From positions 1-38,291 of the forward strand of contig CACBVW010000012.1 in the NCBI GenBank assembly GCA_902542765.1: 38,291 nt of DNA, read 5' to 3'. This DNA comes from an uncultured SAR116 cluster alpha proteobacterium (lineage in GTDB: Bacteria; Pseudomonadota; Alphaproteobacteria; Puniceispirillales; Marisalimonadaceae). The notes under the pieces were generated by a model. The model worked only from the letters and a program-made list of their open reading frames with translations. It was not told where the DNA came from and made no database searches. The position numbers and the translations under genes are program-made. This document shows positions 7,779 through 18,853 of this stretch, in pieces (positions within the stretch are counted from its first letter, which is position 1; every line of letters starts with the position of its first letter).

Positions 7779-8083
7779 ATGTTTATTTTAAGCATGAAAA
7801 TAAATAAAGCACAATCAGTAGTGTATAATTTTTTAATTTTAAGCAGTTTTGATTATTTGAAAGACACATTAAAAAAAATTAACCTGTAACTCCTGTAAAA
7901 AATCTATATGAAATTTACAAGACACTTTTATACTTTTTGAGGAGGAATTTGGCCTAATATCTCTGATTAGCTTTGGAGCAAAATGAGAAGAAAATCGGAT
8001 AGATAGTTAGAAATTAAGTAAATTTATCAATAAGTTTTTGGCTAAGTCCTTATATTTAATACCACAATCCATTTGAGGAGAAG
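7779..8083. other. 305-base intergenic region between the cyclase and tRNA-Lys genes
   Basis: No gene is supported here. It should hold the cyclase promoter at its left end and the 3' end of the tRNA transcript at its right. The direct repeat CCTGTAA occurs at 7883-7889 and 7892-7898, and a short imperfect hairpin (CTAAT with ATTAG) lies near 7953-7969. Neither is strong enough to name. No clear Rho-independent terminator follows the tRNA. Confidence 0.5.
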
Positions 8084-8159
8084 TGGTGAGCGCGACAGGG
8101 TTCGAACCTGTGACCCATTGATTAAAAGTCAATTGCTCTACCAACTGAGCTACGCGCCC
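8084..8159 (-). tRNA. tRNA-Lys (anticodon TTT), CCA encoded
   Basis: Read on the minus strand the gene starts GGGCGCG and closes with CGCGCTC, a 7-bp acceptor stem with one G-U pair, then discriminator A and an encoded CCA. The D-arm carries the usual GCTCAGTTGGTAGAGC. The anticodon stem ATTGA/TCAAT encloses the loop CTTTTAA, giving anticodon TTT for lysine. The T-arm ACAGG/CCTGT encloses TTCGAAC. All four arms pair, and the length is 76 with CCA. Confidence 0.97.
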
Positions 8160-8171
8160 TTAAACTTCATG

Positions 8172-8200
8172 AAACTATTTGATAATGATATTAGAATCAA
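8172..8200 (-). promoter_or_regulatory. Candidate promoter of tRNA-Lys
   Basis: On the minus strand TTGATT (8200-8195) and TAGTTT (8177-8172) are separated by exactly 17 bases, and the second box ends 12 bases before the tRNA 5' end. The spacing is ideal for a sigma70-type promoter, but the -10 box matches TATAAT at only three positions. The element lies in the 68-base gap after coaD. Confidence 0.35.
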
Positions 8201-8227
8201 GTTTTATGTTAAAAAAAAAGAATTTTT

Positions 8228-8731
8228 TTAATTTTTTTTATCCTTCATTGCAACATTAACATTTGATGGAACAAACGAAGAAATATCACCCCCTAAAAGG
8301 GCTATTTCTTTTACAAATCTTGATGCAACAAATTGATGAGTTTCAGAAGCAGTTAAAAAAATAGTTTCTATATCATTTGCCAACCTTGCATTCATGCCCG
8401 CCATTTGGAATTCATAATCAAAATCAGAAACAGCCCTAAGGCCTCTTATTATCATGGTTGCAGAATTAGCTCTAGCAAAGTCAATAAGGAGGTTATCGAA
8501 GCTTTCAACTCTTATTTCACCTAATTTTCTTTTTGAAGTTTTTAAATTTTGATTGACAGCATCTTGAATTAAAGATTTTCTCTGCGAAATTTTAAAGAAA
8601 GGATTTTTTCCTATATTTTCTGCAACACCAATTATTAGAACATCACATAATGAACTTGCTCTATAAATTATATCTAAATGGCCATTTGTTACTGGATCAA
8701 ATGTTCCAGGATATAGCGCTATTCTTTTCAA
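8228..8731 (-). CDS. coaD: Pantetheine-phosphate adenylyltransferase
   Basis: Fourth step of coenzyme A synthesis: transfers AMP from ATP to 4'-phosphopantetheine to give dephospho-CoA; cytoplasmic. The product is 167 aa, normal for CoaD. The N-terminal nucleotidyltransferase motif is YPGTFDPVTNGH, whose TNGH is the ATP-binding HxGH-like signature. IIRGLRAVSDFDYEFQMA and the C-terminal SSFVPSNV are also family hallmarks. Two TTG codons stand in tandem (8734 and 8731). The second is preferred because AAGGG at 8738-8742 is then 6 bases away and the protein begins MKRIALYPG, as usual. It lies 43 bases after gyrA on the same strand, a pairing common in alphaproteobacteria. Confidence 0.96.
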   Translation of the reverse strand: MKRIALYPGTFDPVTNGHLDIIYRASSLCDVLIIGVAENIGKNPFFKISQRKSLIQDAVNQNLKTSKRKLGEIRVESFDNLLIDFARANSATMIIRGLRAVSDFDYEFQMAGMNARLANDIETIFLTASETHQFVASRFVKEIALLGGDISSFVPSNVNVAMKDKKN

Positions 8732-8737
8732 CAAAAA

Positions 8738-8742
8738 CCCTT
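8738..8742 (-). promoter_or_regulatory. Ribosome binding site of coaD (AAGGG), selects the second TTG
   Basis: AAGGG on the minus strand is 6 bases from the TTG at 8731 but only 3 from the TTG at 8734, which favours the inner start. Confidence 0.55.
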
Positions 8743-8774
8743 TTTACATATTTATTTCAAATATAATTTTTCTA

Positions 8775-11369
8775 TTAATCAATTGCAACTTCGTTGTCAT
8801 TTTCGTCAGAATTTTCCTCTTCGTCACTTTCAGTTAACAATGCAACAGAAACTACCTTTTCATCGTTATCAACATCAAAAAGTCTTACACCTTGTGTCTT
8901 CCTTCCTGCTACTCTAATAGAGTCCCCTTCTCCTCCATGAACACGAATACGTATAAGTTTTCCTGAGTTAGTCACAAGCATAATCTGATCATCCTCAGAA
9001 GCAACATATGATGCAACAACTGGTCCATTTCTATTAGAACACTCAATGTTTGCAACACCTTGACCACCTCTGTTTGTCATTCTGTAATCTTCAATTGGAG
9101 TTCTTTTACCAAATCCATTTTCAGTAACAGATAGAATATATCTTTTTTCCAACTGAGGTATTAATGACATTGATACAACGTAATCATTAGGTTTTAATTT
9201 TATTCCTCTCACTCCTGATGAACCTCTACCTACAAAAACCCTTACATCGTTAACATCAAACCTAATTGCTTTACCTAACCTAGTTGCTAATAATACATTA
9301 TCTTTATCAGTACATGGAATAACAGAAACTAATTCATCATTTTCATTAAGTTTCATAGCAATTTTTCCATTTTGTCTAATATTAGTAAAGTCACTCAATT
9401 GATTTCTTCTAATATTTCCGTTTTTGGTAGCGAAAATAATTTGTAGATTTTTCCAAGTTTCTTCATTTTCTGGCAAAGGCATTACTGTATGAATTTTCTC
9501 ATCTTGCTCTATTGGGAGTAAATTAATCATTGGCTTACCAAGAGCCTGTGGTGCTGATTCAGGCAATTTATAGCATTTTAATTGGTGAACCATTCCTGAT
9601 GATGTAAAAAATAAAATTGGTGTATGTGTGTTAGTTACAAAAAGTGAGGTAACAGTGTCCTCATCCCTCATTTTCATGCCTGCTCTACCTTTACCGCCTC
9701 TTCTTTGTGCTCGATAAGTAGATAAAGAAACTCTTTTTATGTAACCTCTATGACTAACTGTTACAACCATGTCTTCTTTCTGAATAAGATCTTCATCATC
9801 ATGATCAACTGCACTGTCATTGATTTCAGTTCTTCTAGGATCATCAATTTTCGTTAAAACTTCATCAAGTTCTTTTTGTATTAAATCTGTAAGTTTATTT
9901 TTGTCAGAGAGAATGATTAAATATTCCTCTATTTGATTGGATAATTCTTCTGTTTCTTTTTCTAATTTTGTTCTTTCCATTCCTGTAAGTCGTTGTAATC
10001 TTAATTCCAAAATAGCTTTAGCCTGGGCTACTGATAATTTATAATGGTCATCAATGATTTGATGGTCAGGTTCATCAATTAATTTTATAAAATGCGCAAC
10101 TTCTTTAGCCGGCCAAGATTTTGCACACAATTCTTTTCTAGCATTATCTGGGTCAGAGGAAGTTTTTATTAGTTCTATAACATCATCAATACTAGTTATT
10201 GCAACCATTAATCCCGCTAAAATATGAGCTCTATTTCTAGATTTGTTTAGCAAAAACTTAGTTCTTCGTGTCACAACTTCAAATCTGAAATATATGAAAG
10301 CTTTTAGAATTTCAATAAGGCCCATTTGTTTCGGTTGTCCATTGTCCAAAGCCAACATATTTACAGGGAAACTTGTTTGCAATCTTGTGTGACGCCACAG
10401 TTGATTTAAAACAACATCACCTTGAATATCTTTTTTAATTTCAATAACAATTCTCATTCCATTTCTATCAGATTCATCTCTTAAATCAGAAATACCTTCG
10501 ATAGTTTTGTCTCTAATTAAATCCCCTATTTTTTCTAATACAAGAGCTTTGTTTACAAGAAATGGGATTTCAGAAATAATTATAGTTTCTCTATCAAGAT
10601 TTTTACCTGTCTGAATAATTTCTGCTTTTGATCGCATAATTACACTACCTCTACCTGTCCTAAAGGCCTCTCTTATACCTGCTCTACCCATAATCAAGCC
10701 TGCAGTGGGAAAGTCAGGACCAGGAATAGTCTCCATCAATTCTTCTAAACTTATATTCGGATTCTCTATAAGAGACTTGCAAGCACGTATAACTTCACCT
10801 GGATTATGAGGTGGAATATTGGTAGCCATACCAACTGCAATACCACCTGCACCATTTACAAGCATATTTGGGAATTCTGCTGGTAAAACAGAAGGTTCTA
10901 ATTGTGACTCATCATAATTTGGAATAAAATCTATTGTATCTTTATCAATATCCCTTAACAAATTTTCAGACGATCTTGCTAGCCTAGATTCTGTATACCT
11001 CATTGCTGCAGGGGGATCACCATCTATGGATCCAAAATTACCTTGACCATCAACAAGCATAAGTCTCATTGAAAATTCTTGGGCCATTCTTACCATGGAA
11101 TCGTATATTGCCGTATCTCCATGCGGATGATAATTACCCATTACATCACCCACAACTCTAGCGGATTTCCTATATGGCTTGGACCAATCGTATCCACCTT
11201 CAATCATTGCATATAATATTCGCCTATGCACTGGCTTAAGACCATCTCTTACATCTGGCAAAGCTCTAGATACAATCACGCTCATAGCATAATCAAGGTA
11301 TGATTTTTTCATTTCATCTGTAATAGAGATCAAAGATTGACCTGGGGAATTGTCTTTTTCTTCTGACAA
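8775..11369 (-). CDS. gyrA: DNA gyrase subunit A
   Basis: DNA-cleaving subunit of gyrase, which introduces negative supercoils with GyrB. About 864 aa, typical length. The N-terminal breakage domain starts with [20 protein letters not shown]; the catalytic tyrosine is in [10 protein letters not shown]. The quinolone-determining region reads [11 protein letters not shown], with threonine and aspartate at the E. coli 83 and 87 positions, a drug-sensitive type of sequence. The GyrA box QRRGGKG marks it as gyrase and not topoisomerase IV. The tail is acidic. The frame opens with TTG at 11381, but GGAG overlaps that codon and sits 6 bases before TTG at 11369, so the protein probably starts [11 protein letters not shown]. 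It lies 99 bases after ssb on the same strand. Confidence 0.97.
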   Translation of the reverse strand: MSEEKDNSPGQSLISITDEMKKSYLDYAMSVIVSRALPDVRDGLKPVHRRILYAMIEGGYDWSKPYRKSARVVGDVMGNYHPHGDTAIYDSMVRMAQEFSMRLMLVDGQGNFGSIDGDPPAAMRYTESRLARSSENLLRDIDKDTIDFIPNYDESQLEPSVLPAEFPNMLVNGAGGIAVGMATNIPPHNPGEVIRACKSLIENPNISLEELMETIPGPDFPTAGLIMGRAGIREAFRTGRGSVIMRSKAEIIQTGKNLDRETIIISEIPFLVNKALVLEKIGDLIRDKTIEGISDLRDESDRNGMRIVIEIKKDIQGDVVLNQLWRHTRLQTSFPVNMLALDNGQPKQMGLIEILKAFIYFRFEVVTRRTKFLLNKSRNRAHILAGLMVAITSIDDVIELIKTSSDPDNARKELCAKSWPAKEVAHFIKLIDEPDHQIIDDHYKLSVAQAKAILELRLQRLTGMERTKLEKETEELSNQIEEYLIILSDKNKLTDLIQKELDEVLTKIDDPRRTEINDSAVDHDDEDLIQKEDMVVTVSHRGYIKRVSLSTYRAQRRGGKGRAGMKMRDEDTVTSLFVTNTHTPILFFTSSGMVHQLKCYKLPESAPQALGKPMINLLPIEQDEKIHTVMPLPENEETWKNLQIIFATKNGNIRRNQLSDFTNIRQNGKIAMKLNENDELVSVIPCTDKDNVLLATRLGKAIRFDVNDVRVFVGRGSSGVRGIKLKPNDYVVSMSLIPQLEKRYILSVTENGFGKRTPIEDYRMTNRGGQGVANIECSNRNGPVVASYVASEDDQIMLVTNSGKLIRIRVHGGEGDSIRVAGRKTQGVRLFDVDNDEKVVSVALLTESDEEENSDENDNEVAID

Positions 11370-11375
11370 ATAAAA

Positions 11376-11379
11376 CTCC
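11376..11379 (-). promoter_or_regulatory. Ribosome binding site of gyrA (GGAG), selects TTG at 11369
   Basis: GGAG is formed by the last base of the outer TTG codon and the next codon. It is separated by 6 bases from the TTG at 11369. The outer TTG has no good Shine-Dalgarno of its own and directly follows an in-frame TAG region. Confidence 0.6.
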
Positions 11380-11468
11380 AATGATAATTGGCAAAAAAAC
11401 TAAGAATTACAAAATATTGTATATTTTTTTTAATTATATAACAACATCTATTATGTGATTAAATTTAT

Positions 11469-11933
11469 TTAAAATGGAATTTCGTCGTCTAAATCAGATG
11501 CAATATCATCTGACATTGACACCTGATTTGATTGTTCTATTTGATCATTATGTTGATCATGACTTATTTGATTTTCAGGTCTTGAGCCTAACAAGGTTAA
11601 TTCACCTCTATATCTTTGGAGAACAACTTCAGTAGTGTATTTTTCTTGGCCTGATTGCTGATCCGTCCATTTCCTTGTTTGGAGTTGACCTTCTAAATAT
11701 ACAGTACTTCCTTTTTTAAGATATTGTTCTGCAATTTTCCCAAGAGCGTCATTAAATATCACTACACGATGCCATTCAGTTCTTTCTCTTTGCTCACCTG
11801 AGTTTTTATCTTTCCACCTATCTGATGTAGCGATACTTAGTTGAACAATTTTGTCTCCATTTTGCATTGCTCTAATTTCTGGATCACGACCTAAATTCCC
11901 AACTAAAGTAACTTTATTTACGCTTCCGCTCAT
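11469..11933 (-). CDS. ssb: Single-stranded DNA-binding protein
   Basis: Coats single-stranded DNA in replication, repair and recombination. 154 aa. The OB-fold spans about 1-110 (NKVTLVGNLGRDPEIR at the start, then WHRVVIFNDALGKIAEQYLKKG). A glutamine/asparagine-rich linker follows and the conserved acidic tip DDEIPF ends the protein; this tip recruits partner proteins. It is transcribed away from uvrA across a 143-base gap, the usual alphaproteobacterial uvrA/ssb arrangement. I see no GAAC-N7-GTTC SOS box in that gap. Confidence 0.97.
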   Translation of the reverse strand: MSGSVNKVTLVGNLGRDPEIRAMQNGDKIVQLSIATSDRWKDKNSGEQRERTEWHRVVIFNDALGKIAEQYLKKGSTVYLEGQLQTRKWTDQQSGQEKYTTEVVLQRYRGELTLLGSRPENQISHDQHNDQIEQSNQVSMSDDIASDLDDEIPF

Positions 11934-12008
11934 TTATATCTCCACAAAATATAAGTTGTATCATAAACTATCATTTTGTTAAAAAAAACAAAAATTTAAT
12001 CTTTTTGA

Positions 12009-12036
12009 TTGACATTTATGTCTTCAAAGTTAACTA
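12009..12036 (+). promoter_or_regulatory. Candidate uvrA promoter (perfect TTGACA, weak -10)
   Basis: A perfect TTGACA lies at 12009-12014 in the ssb/uvrA divergent gap. At a 16-base spacer the -10 position reads TAACTA, a poor match to TATAAT. The transcript would start about 35 bases before uvrA. The -35 word is the main support. Confidence 0.3.
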
Positions 12037-12076
12037 AATGGAAAGTTTATTTAATTTAAAAGGATAGAATTAAAAA

Positions 12077-14956
12077 ATGCAAAAAATGCATGAGATTAAT
12101 CAATTTCTGAGAGTTCGTAGTGCTAACGAACATAATTTAAAAAATATTGACATTAATATCCCCAAAAATAAATTAATTGTAATGACTGGCGTTTCTGGTT
12201 CAGGAAAAAGCTCGTTAGCTTTTGATACAATTTATGCAGAAGGACAGAGAAGATATGTAGAATCTCTTTCAGCTTATGCTAGACAGTTTTTACAAATGAT
12301 GCAAAAACCAGATGTTGAATCCATTGAAGGATTATCTCCTGCAATTTCAATTGAGCAGAAATCAACTAATAAAAATCCAAGATCGACAGTTGGAACCGTT
12401 ACTGAAATATATGATTATATGAGACTTTTATGGGCACGAGTTGGAATACCTTATTCTCCAGCTACTGGATTACCAATTAAAAGCCAAACAGTAAGTCAGA
12501 TGGTAGATAGGATTTTACAAAAAGAAGATAAAACAAAGATTTATTTACTTGCTCCAATAGTACGTGGGAGAAAAGGAGAATATAGAAAAGAATTTATTGA
12601 ATTAAGAAAAAAAGGTTTCCAAAGACTTAGAGTTAATAATGAATTTTATGATATAGAAGAATTACCAACGCTAGACAGATATAAAAAACACGACATAGAA
12701 GTTGTTGTAGATAGATTAGTAATAACTAAATCAAGCGAACAAGAAAATAAAGATTTACTTCAAAGACTAGCTGACTCTATCGAAATATCATTACAGTTAT
12801 CTGACGGATTATTATATGTTCTTGATATTGAGAATGATGTAAATGATGTCTATTCTTCTAATTTTTCATGCCCTGTAAGTGGTTTTACAATTGACGAAAT
12901 TGAACCAAGAATATTTTCTTTTAACAATCCAGCTGGAGCATGTGATAAATGCGATGGCTTAGGAAACGCTGTTGTTTTTGATGTTAACTTAGTAGTGCCT
13001 GATGCAAGTCTTACCTTAAGAGAGGGTGCTATTGCTCCATGGGCTTTAAATACTAGTAAATTGTACATACAAACACTTCAATCACTAGGTAAACATTATA
13101 AATTTGATATTGATGCTAAATTTTCAGATCTTTCTGACAATATAAAAGAAAAATTATTATATGGATCAGGTGATGAAAAAATTGAAATTGTATATAATGA
13201 CGGGACAAGGGTTTTTCGCTCTAACAAGGTGTTTGAAGGTATTATTCCAAATTTAGCTAGACGATTAAAAGAAAGTGAAAGTAAGTGGGTTAAAGAAGAG
13301 TTAGGAAGATTTCAATCTGACAAAGATTGTGAAAAATGTAATGGCAAGAGATTGAAATTAGAAACTCTAGCCGTTAAAATAAACAAATTGGATATTGCCG
13401 ATGTTTCAAGATTTACAATCGAAGAAGCTAGAAAATGGTTTTTGGACCTTAACGAGATACTCAATGAACAAGAACTAGCAATTTCAAAGCAGGTTTTAAA
13501 AGAAATTAACGATAGATTAGGTTTTTTAACAAGTGTTGGATTATCATATCTATCAATTTCAAGAAATAGCGGAACATTATCAGGTGGAGAAAGTCAAAGA
13601 ATTAGATTGGCAAGTCAAATCGGATCCGGACTTTCAGGAGTTTTATACGTACTGGACGAGCCAAGTATTGGTTTACATCAAAGAGACAATGAAAGGTTAT
13701 TAAATACACTGCAAAAATTAAGAGATCTTGGCAACACTGTAATTGTAGTCGAACACGATGAAGAGGCTATACTAATTGCAGATCATGTTATTGATATTGG
13801 CCCAGGTGCTGGCATTAATGGAGGTGAAATTATTGCTCAAGGTACCCCTGCAGAAATAAAAGAGAATAAAGATAGTATAACTGGCAATTACCTTGCTGGA
13901 ATAAAAAAGATCGATGTTCCGAAAAAAAGAAGAAGTATCAATCCTAATAAACACATTATTATAAGGGGTGCTTCTGGTAATAATCTTCAAAATATTGATG
14001 TGAAGTTCCCACTTGGAATACTTACTTGTGTGACTGGAGTTTCTGGAGGAGGAAAATCAACTTTGGTTATACAAACCTTGCAAAAAAGTTTATCAAAAAT
14101 CCTTAACGGGAACAGTTCTATCCCTGCTCCATACAAATCAATTAATGGAATTTCACAGATTGATAAAATTATTGATATTGATCAATCCCCAATTGGAAGA
14201 ACACCTAGGTCAAATCCAGCCACTTATACTGGAGCTTTTAATCACATAAGAGATTGGTTTGCGGGATTACCAGAATCAAAATCAAGAGGATATTTGCCAG
14301 GTCGTTTTTCATTTAATGTTAAGGGAGGAAGATGTGAAGCTTGTCAGGGTGATGGTGTTATAAAGATTGAAATGCATTTTTTACCAGATGTGTATGTTAG
14401 ATGTGATCAATGTAAAGGAAAAAGATATAATAGAGAGACACTTGAGGTTAGATGGAGAGATAAATCCATATCAGATGTTCTTGATATGACTGTCAAAGAG
14501 GGTGCTGAGCTTTTTAAGGCTGTCCCCTTAATTTATGAAAAGTTAGAAACTTTAGAAAGAGTTGGATTGGACTATATTAAGATAGGACAACGATCTACAA
14601 CTTTATCTGGTGGAGAAGCTCAAAGGATAAAACTTGCAAAAGAGTTATCAAGAAAGGGAACTGGTAGAACTATATATATTTTAGATGAGCCAACTACTGG
14701 GCTACATTTTCATGATATTAAAAAGCTTTTGGAAGTTATGCAAGAATTAGTAAATAATGGTAATACAATGATTGTAATAGAACATAATCTTGATGTAATT
14801 AAAACTGCTGATCATATAATTGACTTAGGGCCAGAAGGTGGAGACAAAGGTGGATATGTTGTTGCACAAGGAACACCTGAAGAAGTATCAAAGGTAGCTG
14901 AAAGTCATACAGGTATTTTTTTAAAAAAATTATTAAATAAAAAATCCATAAAATGA
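12077..14956 (+). CDS. uvrA: Excinuclease ABC subunit A
   Basis: Damage-recognition ATPase of nucleotide excision repair, acting with UvrB. 959 aa, full length. There are two ABC modules: Walker [13 protein letters not shown] near 38, first signature [12 protein letters not shown], then second Walker [11 protein letters not shown] near 655 and second signature [12 protein letters not shown]. The C-terminal zinc module has four cysteines (GRCEAC and RCDQC). The first zinc module reads CPVSGF where many bacteria have CPxC, so one ligand is replaced by serine; the later ACDKC pair is present. ATG at 12077 has AGGA 12 bases upstream; a second in-frame ATG three codons on is possible. It overlaps trmFO by 4 bases (ATGA), which suggests coupled translation. 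Confidence 0.97.
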   Translation: MQKMHEINQFLRVRSANEHNLKNIDINIPKNKLIVMTGVSGSGKSSLAFDTIYAEGQRRYVESLSAYARQFLQMMQKPDVESIEGLSPAISIEQKSTNKNPRSTVGTVTEIYDYMRLLWARVGIPYSPATGLPIKSQTVSQMVDRILQKEDKTKIYLLAPIVRGRKGEYRKEFIELRKKGFQRLRVNNEFYDIEELPTLDRYKKHDIEVVVDRLVITKSSEQENKDLLQRLADSIEISLQLSDGLLYVLDIENDVNDVYSSNFSCPVSGFTIDEIEPRIFSFNNPAGACDKCDGLGNAVVFDVNLVVPDASLTLREGAIAPWALNTSKLYIQTLQSLGKHYKFDIDAKFSDLSDNIKEKLLYGSGDEKIEIVYNDGTRVFRSNKVFEGIIPNLARRLKESESKWVKEELGRFQSDKDCEKCNGKRLKLETLAVKINKLDIADVSRFTIEEARKWFLDLNEILNEQELAISKQVLKEINDRLGFLTSVGLSYLSISRNSGTLSGGESQRIRLASQIGSGLSGVLYVLDEPSIGLHQRDNERLLNTLQKLRDLGNTVIVVEHDEEAILIADHVIDIGPGAGINGGEIIAQGTPAEIKENKDSITGNYLAGIKKIDVPKKRRSINPNKHIIIRGASGNNLQNIDVKFPLGILTCVTGVSGGGKSTLVIQTLQKSLSKILNGNSSIPAPYKSINGISQIDKIIDIDQSPIGRTPRSNPATYTGAFNHIRDWFAGLPESKSRGYLPGRFSFNVKGGRCEACQGDGVIKIEMHFLPDVYVRCDQCKGKRYNRETLEVRWRDKSISDVLDMTVKEGAELFKAVPLIYEKLETLERVGLDYIKIGQRSTTLSGGEAQRIKLAKELSRKGTGRTIYILDEPTTGLHFHDIKKLLEVMQELVNNGNTMIVIEHNLDVIKTADHIIDLGPEGGDKGGYVVAQGTPEEVSKVAESHTGIFLKKLLNKKSIK

Positions 14957-16302
14957 ATAATTTAAATAAAATTGTTATAATTGGAGGAGGATTAGCTGGT
15001 TGTGAGGCTGCCTATCAGATTTCTAAGTTTGATATAAATATTGATTTATATGAAATGAGACCAAAAGTAAAAACAGAAGCTCACCAAACAAAATATTTAG
15101 CTGAACTGGTTTGCTCTAACTCTTTTCGTTCAGATGATAAAGAGTATAATGCAGTAGGAGTTTTACACGAAGAATTACGTATTGCAGACTCCTTAATAAT
15201 GAAATGTGCTGACCATAACAAAGTGCCTGCTGGGTCAGCTTTAGCAGTTGATAGAGATAATTTCTCAAAAGAAGTAAATAAAACTATTCAGTCAATCCCC
15301 AACATTAACATTATAAATCAAGAAGTAAAAAATCTGGATGAATTTGAAAATCAAATAGTAATAATTTCAACAGGTCCTCTGACTTCAAAGTCATTGACTG
15401 AAAGTATAAAAATTAAAACTTCTGAGAATTCTCTAGCATTTTATGATGCCATTGCTCCTATAATTTATGAAGAAACAATAAATATGTCAGTAGCTTGGAA
15501 ACAATCTAGATATGATAAAGGAAATGGAGATGATTACATTAATTGTCCATTATCAAAAGAAAAATATTATCAATTTATAGAGAAAATAAAAAAAGCTCCA
15601 AAAATGGAATTTAAAGAATTTGAAGATACTCCATTTTTTGAGGGTTGTATGCCTATAGAAGAAATAATTAGACGAGGTGATGAAACATTAAGATATGGAC
15701 CAATGAAACCCGTTGGATTAACTAACCCTCATAAAAAAGAAGAACCGTACGCTGTAGTACAATTAAGACAAGACAATAAATCTGGTACCTTATATAATAT
15801 TGTAGGTTTTCAAACAAAAATGAAACATAGCGCACAAAAAGAAGTGTTTAAAACTATCCCGGGGCTTGAAAATTCAGAATTTGCAAGACTTGGTGGCCTT
15901 CATAGAAATACATTTATAAAATCACCTAAACTTTTAGACCCATTTTTGAGACTTAAAAACTATAAAAATATTCTTTTTGCAGGTCAAATTACTGGTGTTG
16001 AAGGATATGTTGAATCATCAGCTATTGGATTTCTGGCCGGAATTATTGCAGCATATGATTTAAAGAACAATAAATTAAAATTACCTCCTGAAAACACAGC
16101 ACACGGTGGATTATTAAGACATATAACGATGAATGCAAATCCAGATACATTTCAACCTATGAATATAAATTTTGGACTAATGCCAGACATAAATTTAGGT
16201 TTAAAAAAGAAAAAACACATAAAAGGAAGAGAAAAGAAAAAAATTCAATCTAATACTGCGATTAACTCATTTAAAGAGTGGATTAATGAAGTTAATTTTT
16301 AG
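14953..16302 (+). CDS. trmFO: Methylenetetrahydrofolate-tRNA-(uracil-5-)-methyltransferase, FAD-dependent
   Basis: Makes 5-methyluridine at position 54 of the tRNA T-loop with methylene-tetrahydrofolate as carbon donor and FADH2 as reductant. 449 aa, standard length. The Rossmann FAD motif is at 10-19 ([10 protein letters not shown]). Conserved segments include [11 protein letters not shown] with C54, [11 protein letters not shown] with C232 (the two positions match the catalytic cysteines of the family), and [15 protein letters not shown] near the C-terminus. The family occurs in Firmicutes and many alphaproteobacteria, in place of TrmA. It overlaps the end of uvrA by 4 bases and the end of convergent secF by 4 bases. 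Confidence 0.96.
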   Translation: MNNLNKIVIIGGGLAGCEAAYQISKFDINIDLYEMRPKVKTEAHQTKYLAELVCSNSFRSDDKEYNAVGVLHEELRIADSLIMKCADHNKVPAGSALAVDRDNFSKEVNKTIQSIPNINIINQEVKNLDEFENQIVIISTGPLTSKSLTESIKIKTSENSLAFYDAIAPIIYEETINMSVAWKQSRYDKGNGDDYINCPLSKEKYYQFIEKIKKAPKMEFKEFEDTPFFEGCMPIEEIIRRGDETLRYGPMKPVGLTNPHKKEEPYAVVQLRQDNKSGTLYNIVGFQTKMKHSAQKEVFKTIPGLENSEFARLGGLHRNTFIKSPKLLDPFLRLKNYKNILFAGQITGVEGYVESSAIGFLAGIIAAYDLKNNKLKLPPENTAHGGLLRHITMNANPDTFQPMNINFGLMPDINLGLKKKKHIKGREKKKIQSNTAINSFKEWINEVNF

Positions 16303-17246
16303 TTTTCTCTCTCATATTCTGGTATATTTGTACGATCATCAATTTTCTCACCTTTGTTTATATTAAAGTAAGTCAAAAGTGACACCGCTACGAAAATAGA
16401 TGAAAAAGTACCTATAATCACTCCCCAAATCATTGCAAGAGCGAAATCAGATAAAACTGCACCACCAAAAAAGAAAATAATAAACAATGCTAACAATGTT
16501 GTTACTGATGTAATAATAGTTCTAGAAAGTGTTTCATTAATTGATTTGTTATAAATAAAATAGTGAGTTTTTGATTTATATCTTCTTAAATTTTCTCTAA
16601 CACGATCAAAAATCACAACAGTGTCATTAATTGAATAACCAGCTGTTGTTAAAATAGCAGCTATTGTAGCTAAATTAAATTCAAGCTGTAATATAGAAAA
16701 AAGACCAACTGTTGTTAAAACGTCATGAATTAAAGCTAAAATTGCTGCAATCGAGAATTGCCACTCAAATCTAAACCATATGTAAATCATTATAGATAGT
16801 AGAGCTAGTGAGACAGCATAAAATCCAGCAGTTTTCAATTCATCTCCAACAACTGGACCTACAAATTCAGATCTTCTAACAGTGTAATCTTTGTCAATAA
16901 GAGATTTCACTTTTTCAATCATAGCTATTTGTTCTTTTTGATTACCCTCTTGCTTTTGAATTCTCACTAAAAAATCAGTTTTTTTACCAAAATTTTGTAT
17001 CGAAACTTCACCTGCATTTAAGGTGGATATTTTTTTTCTTAGCTCATTAATATTGGATGAATTAGGGTTTTTACTTCTTAATTCAAGAAGCAATCCTCCT
17101 TTAAAATCTATTCCGTAATTTAAGTTATTAACCATTAAACTTATAAAAGATCCTGATAAAATTATAAAAGAAAAAAGGAAAGCAATGACTTTTATACGCA
17201 AAAAATCAAAATTAGTATTATTTGGTATAAGCCTTAATAATTTCAT
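16299..17246 (-). CDS. secF: Protein translocase subunit SecF
   Basis: Inner-membrane partner of SecD that uses the proton gradient to pull exported proteins through SecYEG. 315 aa, normal for a separate SecF. The first membrane segment is at about 20-40, followed by the NYGIDFKGGLLLEL motif and a short periplasmic domain. Five further membrane segments follow, with the conserved GYSINDTVVIFDRVREN. It starts 3 bases after secD ends, so the two are surely co-transcribed. The stop overlaps the convergent trmFO stop, leaving no room for a terminator between the two genes. Confidence 0.97.
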   Translation of the reverse strand: MKLLRLIPNNTNFDFLRIKVIAFLFSFIILSGSFISLMVNNLNYGIDFKGGLLLELRSKNPNSSNINELRKKISTLNAGEVSIQNFGKKTDFLVRIQKQEGNQKEQIAMIEKVKSLIDKDYTVRRSEFVGPVVGDELKTAGFYAVSLALLSIMIYIWFRFEWQFSIAAILALIHDVLTTVGLFSILQLEFNLATIAAILTTAGYSINDTVVIFDRVRENLRRYKSKTHYFIYNKSINETLSRTIITSVTTLLALFIIFFFGGAVLSDFALAMIWGVIIGTFSSIFVAVSLLTYFNINKGEKIDDRTNIPEYEREN

Positions 17247-17249
17247 TTT

Positions 17250-18818
17250 TTAGTCCTGTAAGAAAACACTATATACATCTTTTTTCTTCGAATATAAAAA
17301 AACAATATATTTTGTAATCACAATTGCAGTAAACATTGATGTCACTATCCCAATCATTAAAGTTACTGAGAAACCCTTAATTGGACCACTTCCAAATGAA
17401 AACAAAGCTAAAGCAGCAAACAAAGTTGTTAAGTTGGCATCTATAATAGTTGAAATTGCTCTTTGAAATCCAGCTTCAATTGCGTCAAGGATATTTCTAC
17501 CTGAATTAAATTCCTCTTTTATTCTTTCAAAAATTAGAACATTAGCATCTACAGCCATTCCCATAGTTAAAACTATTCCAGCAATACCTGGCAATGTAAG
17601 AGTTGCTTGAATAATGCTTAATAATGCAATTATAAATATTATATTACATACAAGTGCAATATTAGCAAAAATTCCGAACATACCATAAGTTAATAACATA
17701 AAGACAATTACTGCAATTAAACCAAATATACTTGCAATTTTTCCAGCAGAAATTGAGTCTTTACCAAGACCTGGACCAACTGAACGCTCTTCAAGAATAA
17801 CCATTGGAGCAGGCAATGCACCTGATCTCAGAACTAATGCTAAATCATTCGTTTCTTGTACCGTAAAAGCACCAGTTATTTGCCCAGTTGAAAATATTTG
17901 TGTTTGTATAACTGGAGCACTTACAACTTTTCCATCAAGAACTATGGCAAAGGCCCTACCAATGTTTTTACCAGTAACTCTGCCAAACTTCTTTCCTCCT
18001 AAAGCAGATAATTGAAATGAAACCGATGGACTGTTATTCCTGTCAAATGTCGGACTTGCATCCTTAAGCATTTCACCAGATACCATAACTCTTTTATTAA
18101 TCATGTAGAAGCGATCAGGATTTTTATCTTCTTGTAATTTAATAAAACCAGGAGGAGCTTTTGTGTCTTCATCTAAATCTTCAGGAAATATGCTTGGATG
18201 AGCCAATTGAAATGTTAATTTTGCAGTTTTACCTAGTAATTTTTTAATACGACTTGGATCATCTAAACCGGGAAGTTGTACAATTATACGATCATCACCT
18301 TGTTGTTGTATGCTTGGCTCATTAGTTCCAGTTTCATCTATTCTTCGTCTAACTATTTCAATGGCCTGGGCCATTGTAGTTTTTGTGATATTTTTTTTAT
18401 TTTGTTCTGAAAATTTAATGAAAAAAGTTTCAATTTTATTTTCTACAATTAGGTTTTTGTCTAATGAAAATATAATTGATTTAATTTTTTCATTTGAATA
18501 TTCTCCTCGTTTTTGAAAAGAAATAATATCATTTTGTATACTTAATTTTTTATAACCAACTTTTGATTTCCTAAGTGAAGATCTAATATCTGATAAAAGA
18601 GAATCTAGTTTTTCCGCAAATACAATATCCATATCCGCTTTGAGCAATAAATATGAACCACCTTGCAAATCAAGACCAAGATTTATTTTTTTCCCTGGTA
18701 AAAAATTGGATGATTGAAATTTTTGAGATGTATTAAAAAAATTTGGAATAGCATACAATATACCAATAATTACAGTTGCAATTATTAAAATTAATCTTAT
18801 TTTCAACAAACTTTTCAT
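17250..18818 (-). CDS. secD: Protein translocase subunit SecD
   Basis: Large subunit of the SecDF translocation motor, 522 aa. One N-terminal membrane segment (about 8-26) is followed by KINLGLDLQGGSYLLL, the large periplasmic P1 domain (about 40-330), and five membrane segments with the D5-type motif GMAVDANVLIFERIKEE. Length and order match other alphaproteobacteria. It lies 35 bases after yajC and directly before secF, the standard yajC-secD-secF operon. Confidence 0.97.
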   Translation of the reverse strand: MKSLLKIRLILIIATVIIGILYAIPNFFNTSQKFQSSNFLPGKKINLGLDLQGGSYLLLKADMDIVFAEKLDSLLSDIRSSLRKSKVGYKKLSIQNDIISFQKRGEYSNEKIKSIIFSLDKNLIVENKIETFFIKFSEQNKKNITKTTMAQAIEIVRRRIDETGTNEPSIQQQGDDRIIVQLPGLDDPSRIKKLLGKTAKLTFQLAHPSIFPEDLDEDTKAPPGFIKLQEDKNPDRFYMINKRVMVSGEMLKDASPTFDRNNSPSVSFQLSALGGKKFGRVTGKNIGRAFAIVLDGKVVSAPVIQTQIFSTGQITGAFTVQETNDLALVLRSGALPAPMVILEERSVGPGLGKDSISAGKIASIFGLIAVIVFMLLTYGMFGIFANIALVCNIIFIIALLSIIQATLTLPGIAGIVLTMGMAVDANVLIFERIKEEFNSGRNILDAIEAGFQRAISTIIDANLTTLFAALALFSFGSGPIKGFSVTLMIGIVTSMFTAIVITKYIVFLYSKKKDVYSVFLQD

Positions 18819-18853
18819 CTCACAAAATTATAAAAATAATAAAAGTTATTTAA

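Noticed and set aside
7950-7975. Short hairpin in the gap before tRNA-Lys, considered as a small RNA or terminator
   Set aside because: The stem has only 5-6 pairs with a bulge and no T-tract follows on either strand.
11934-12076. Possible LexA/SOS operator between ssb and uvrA
   Set aside because: I looked for the alphaproteobacterial GAAC-N7-GTTC pattern and found none on either strand.
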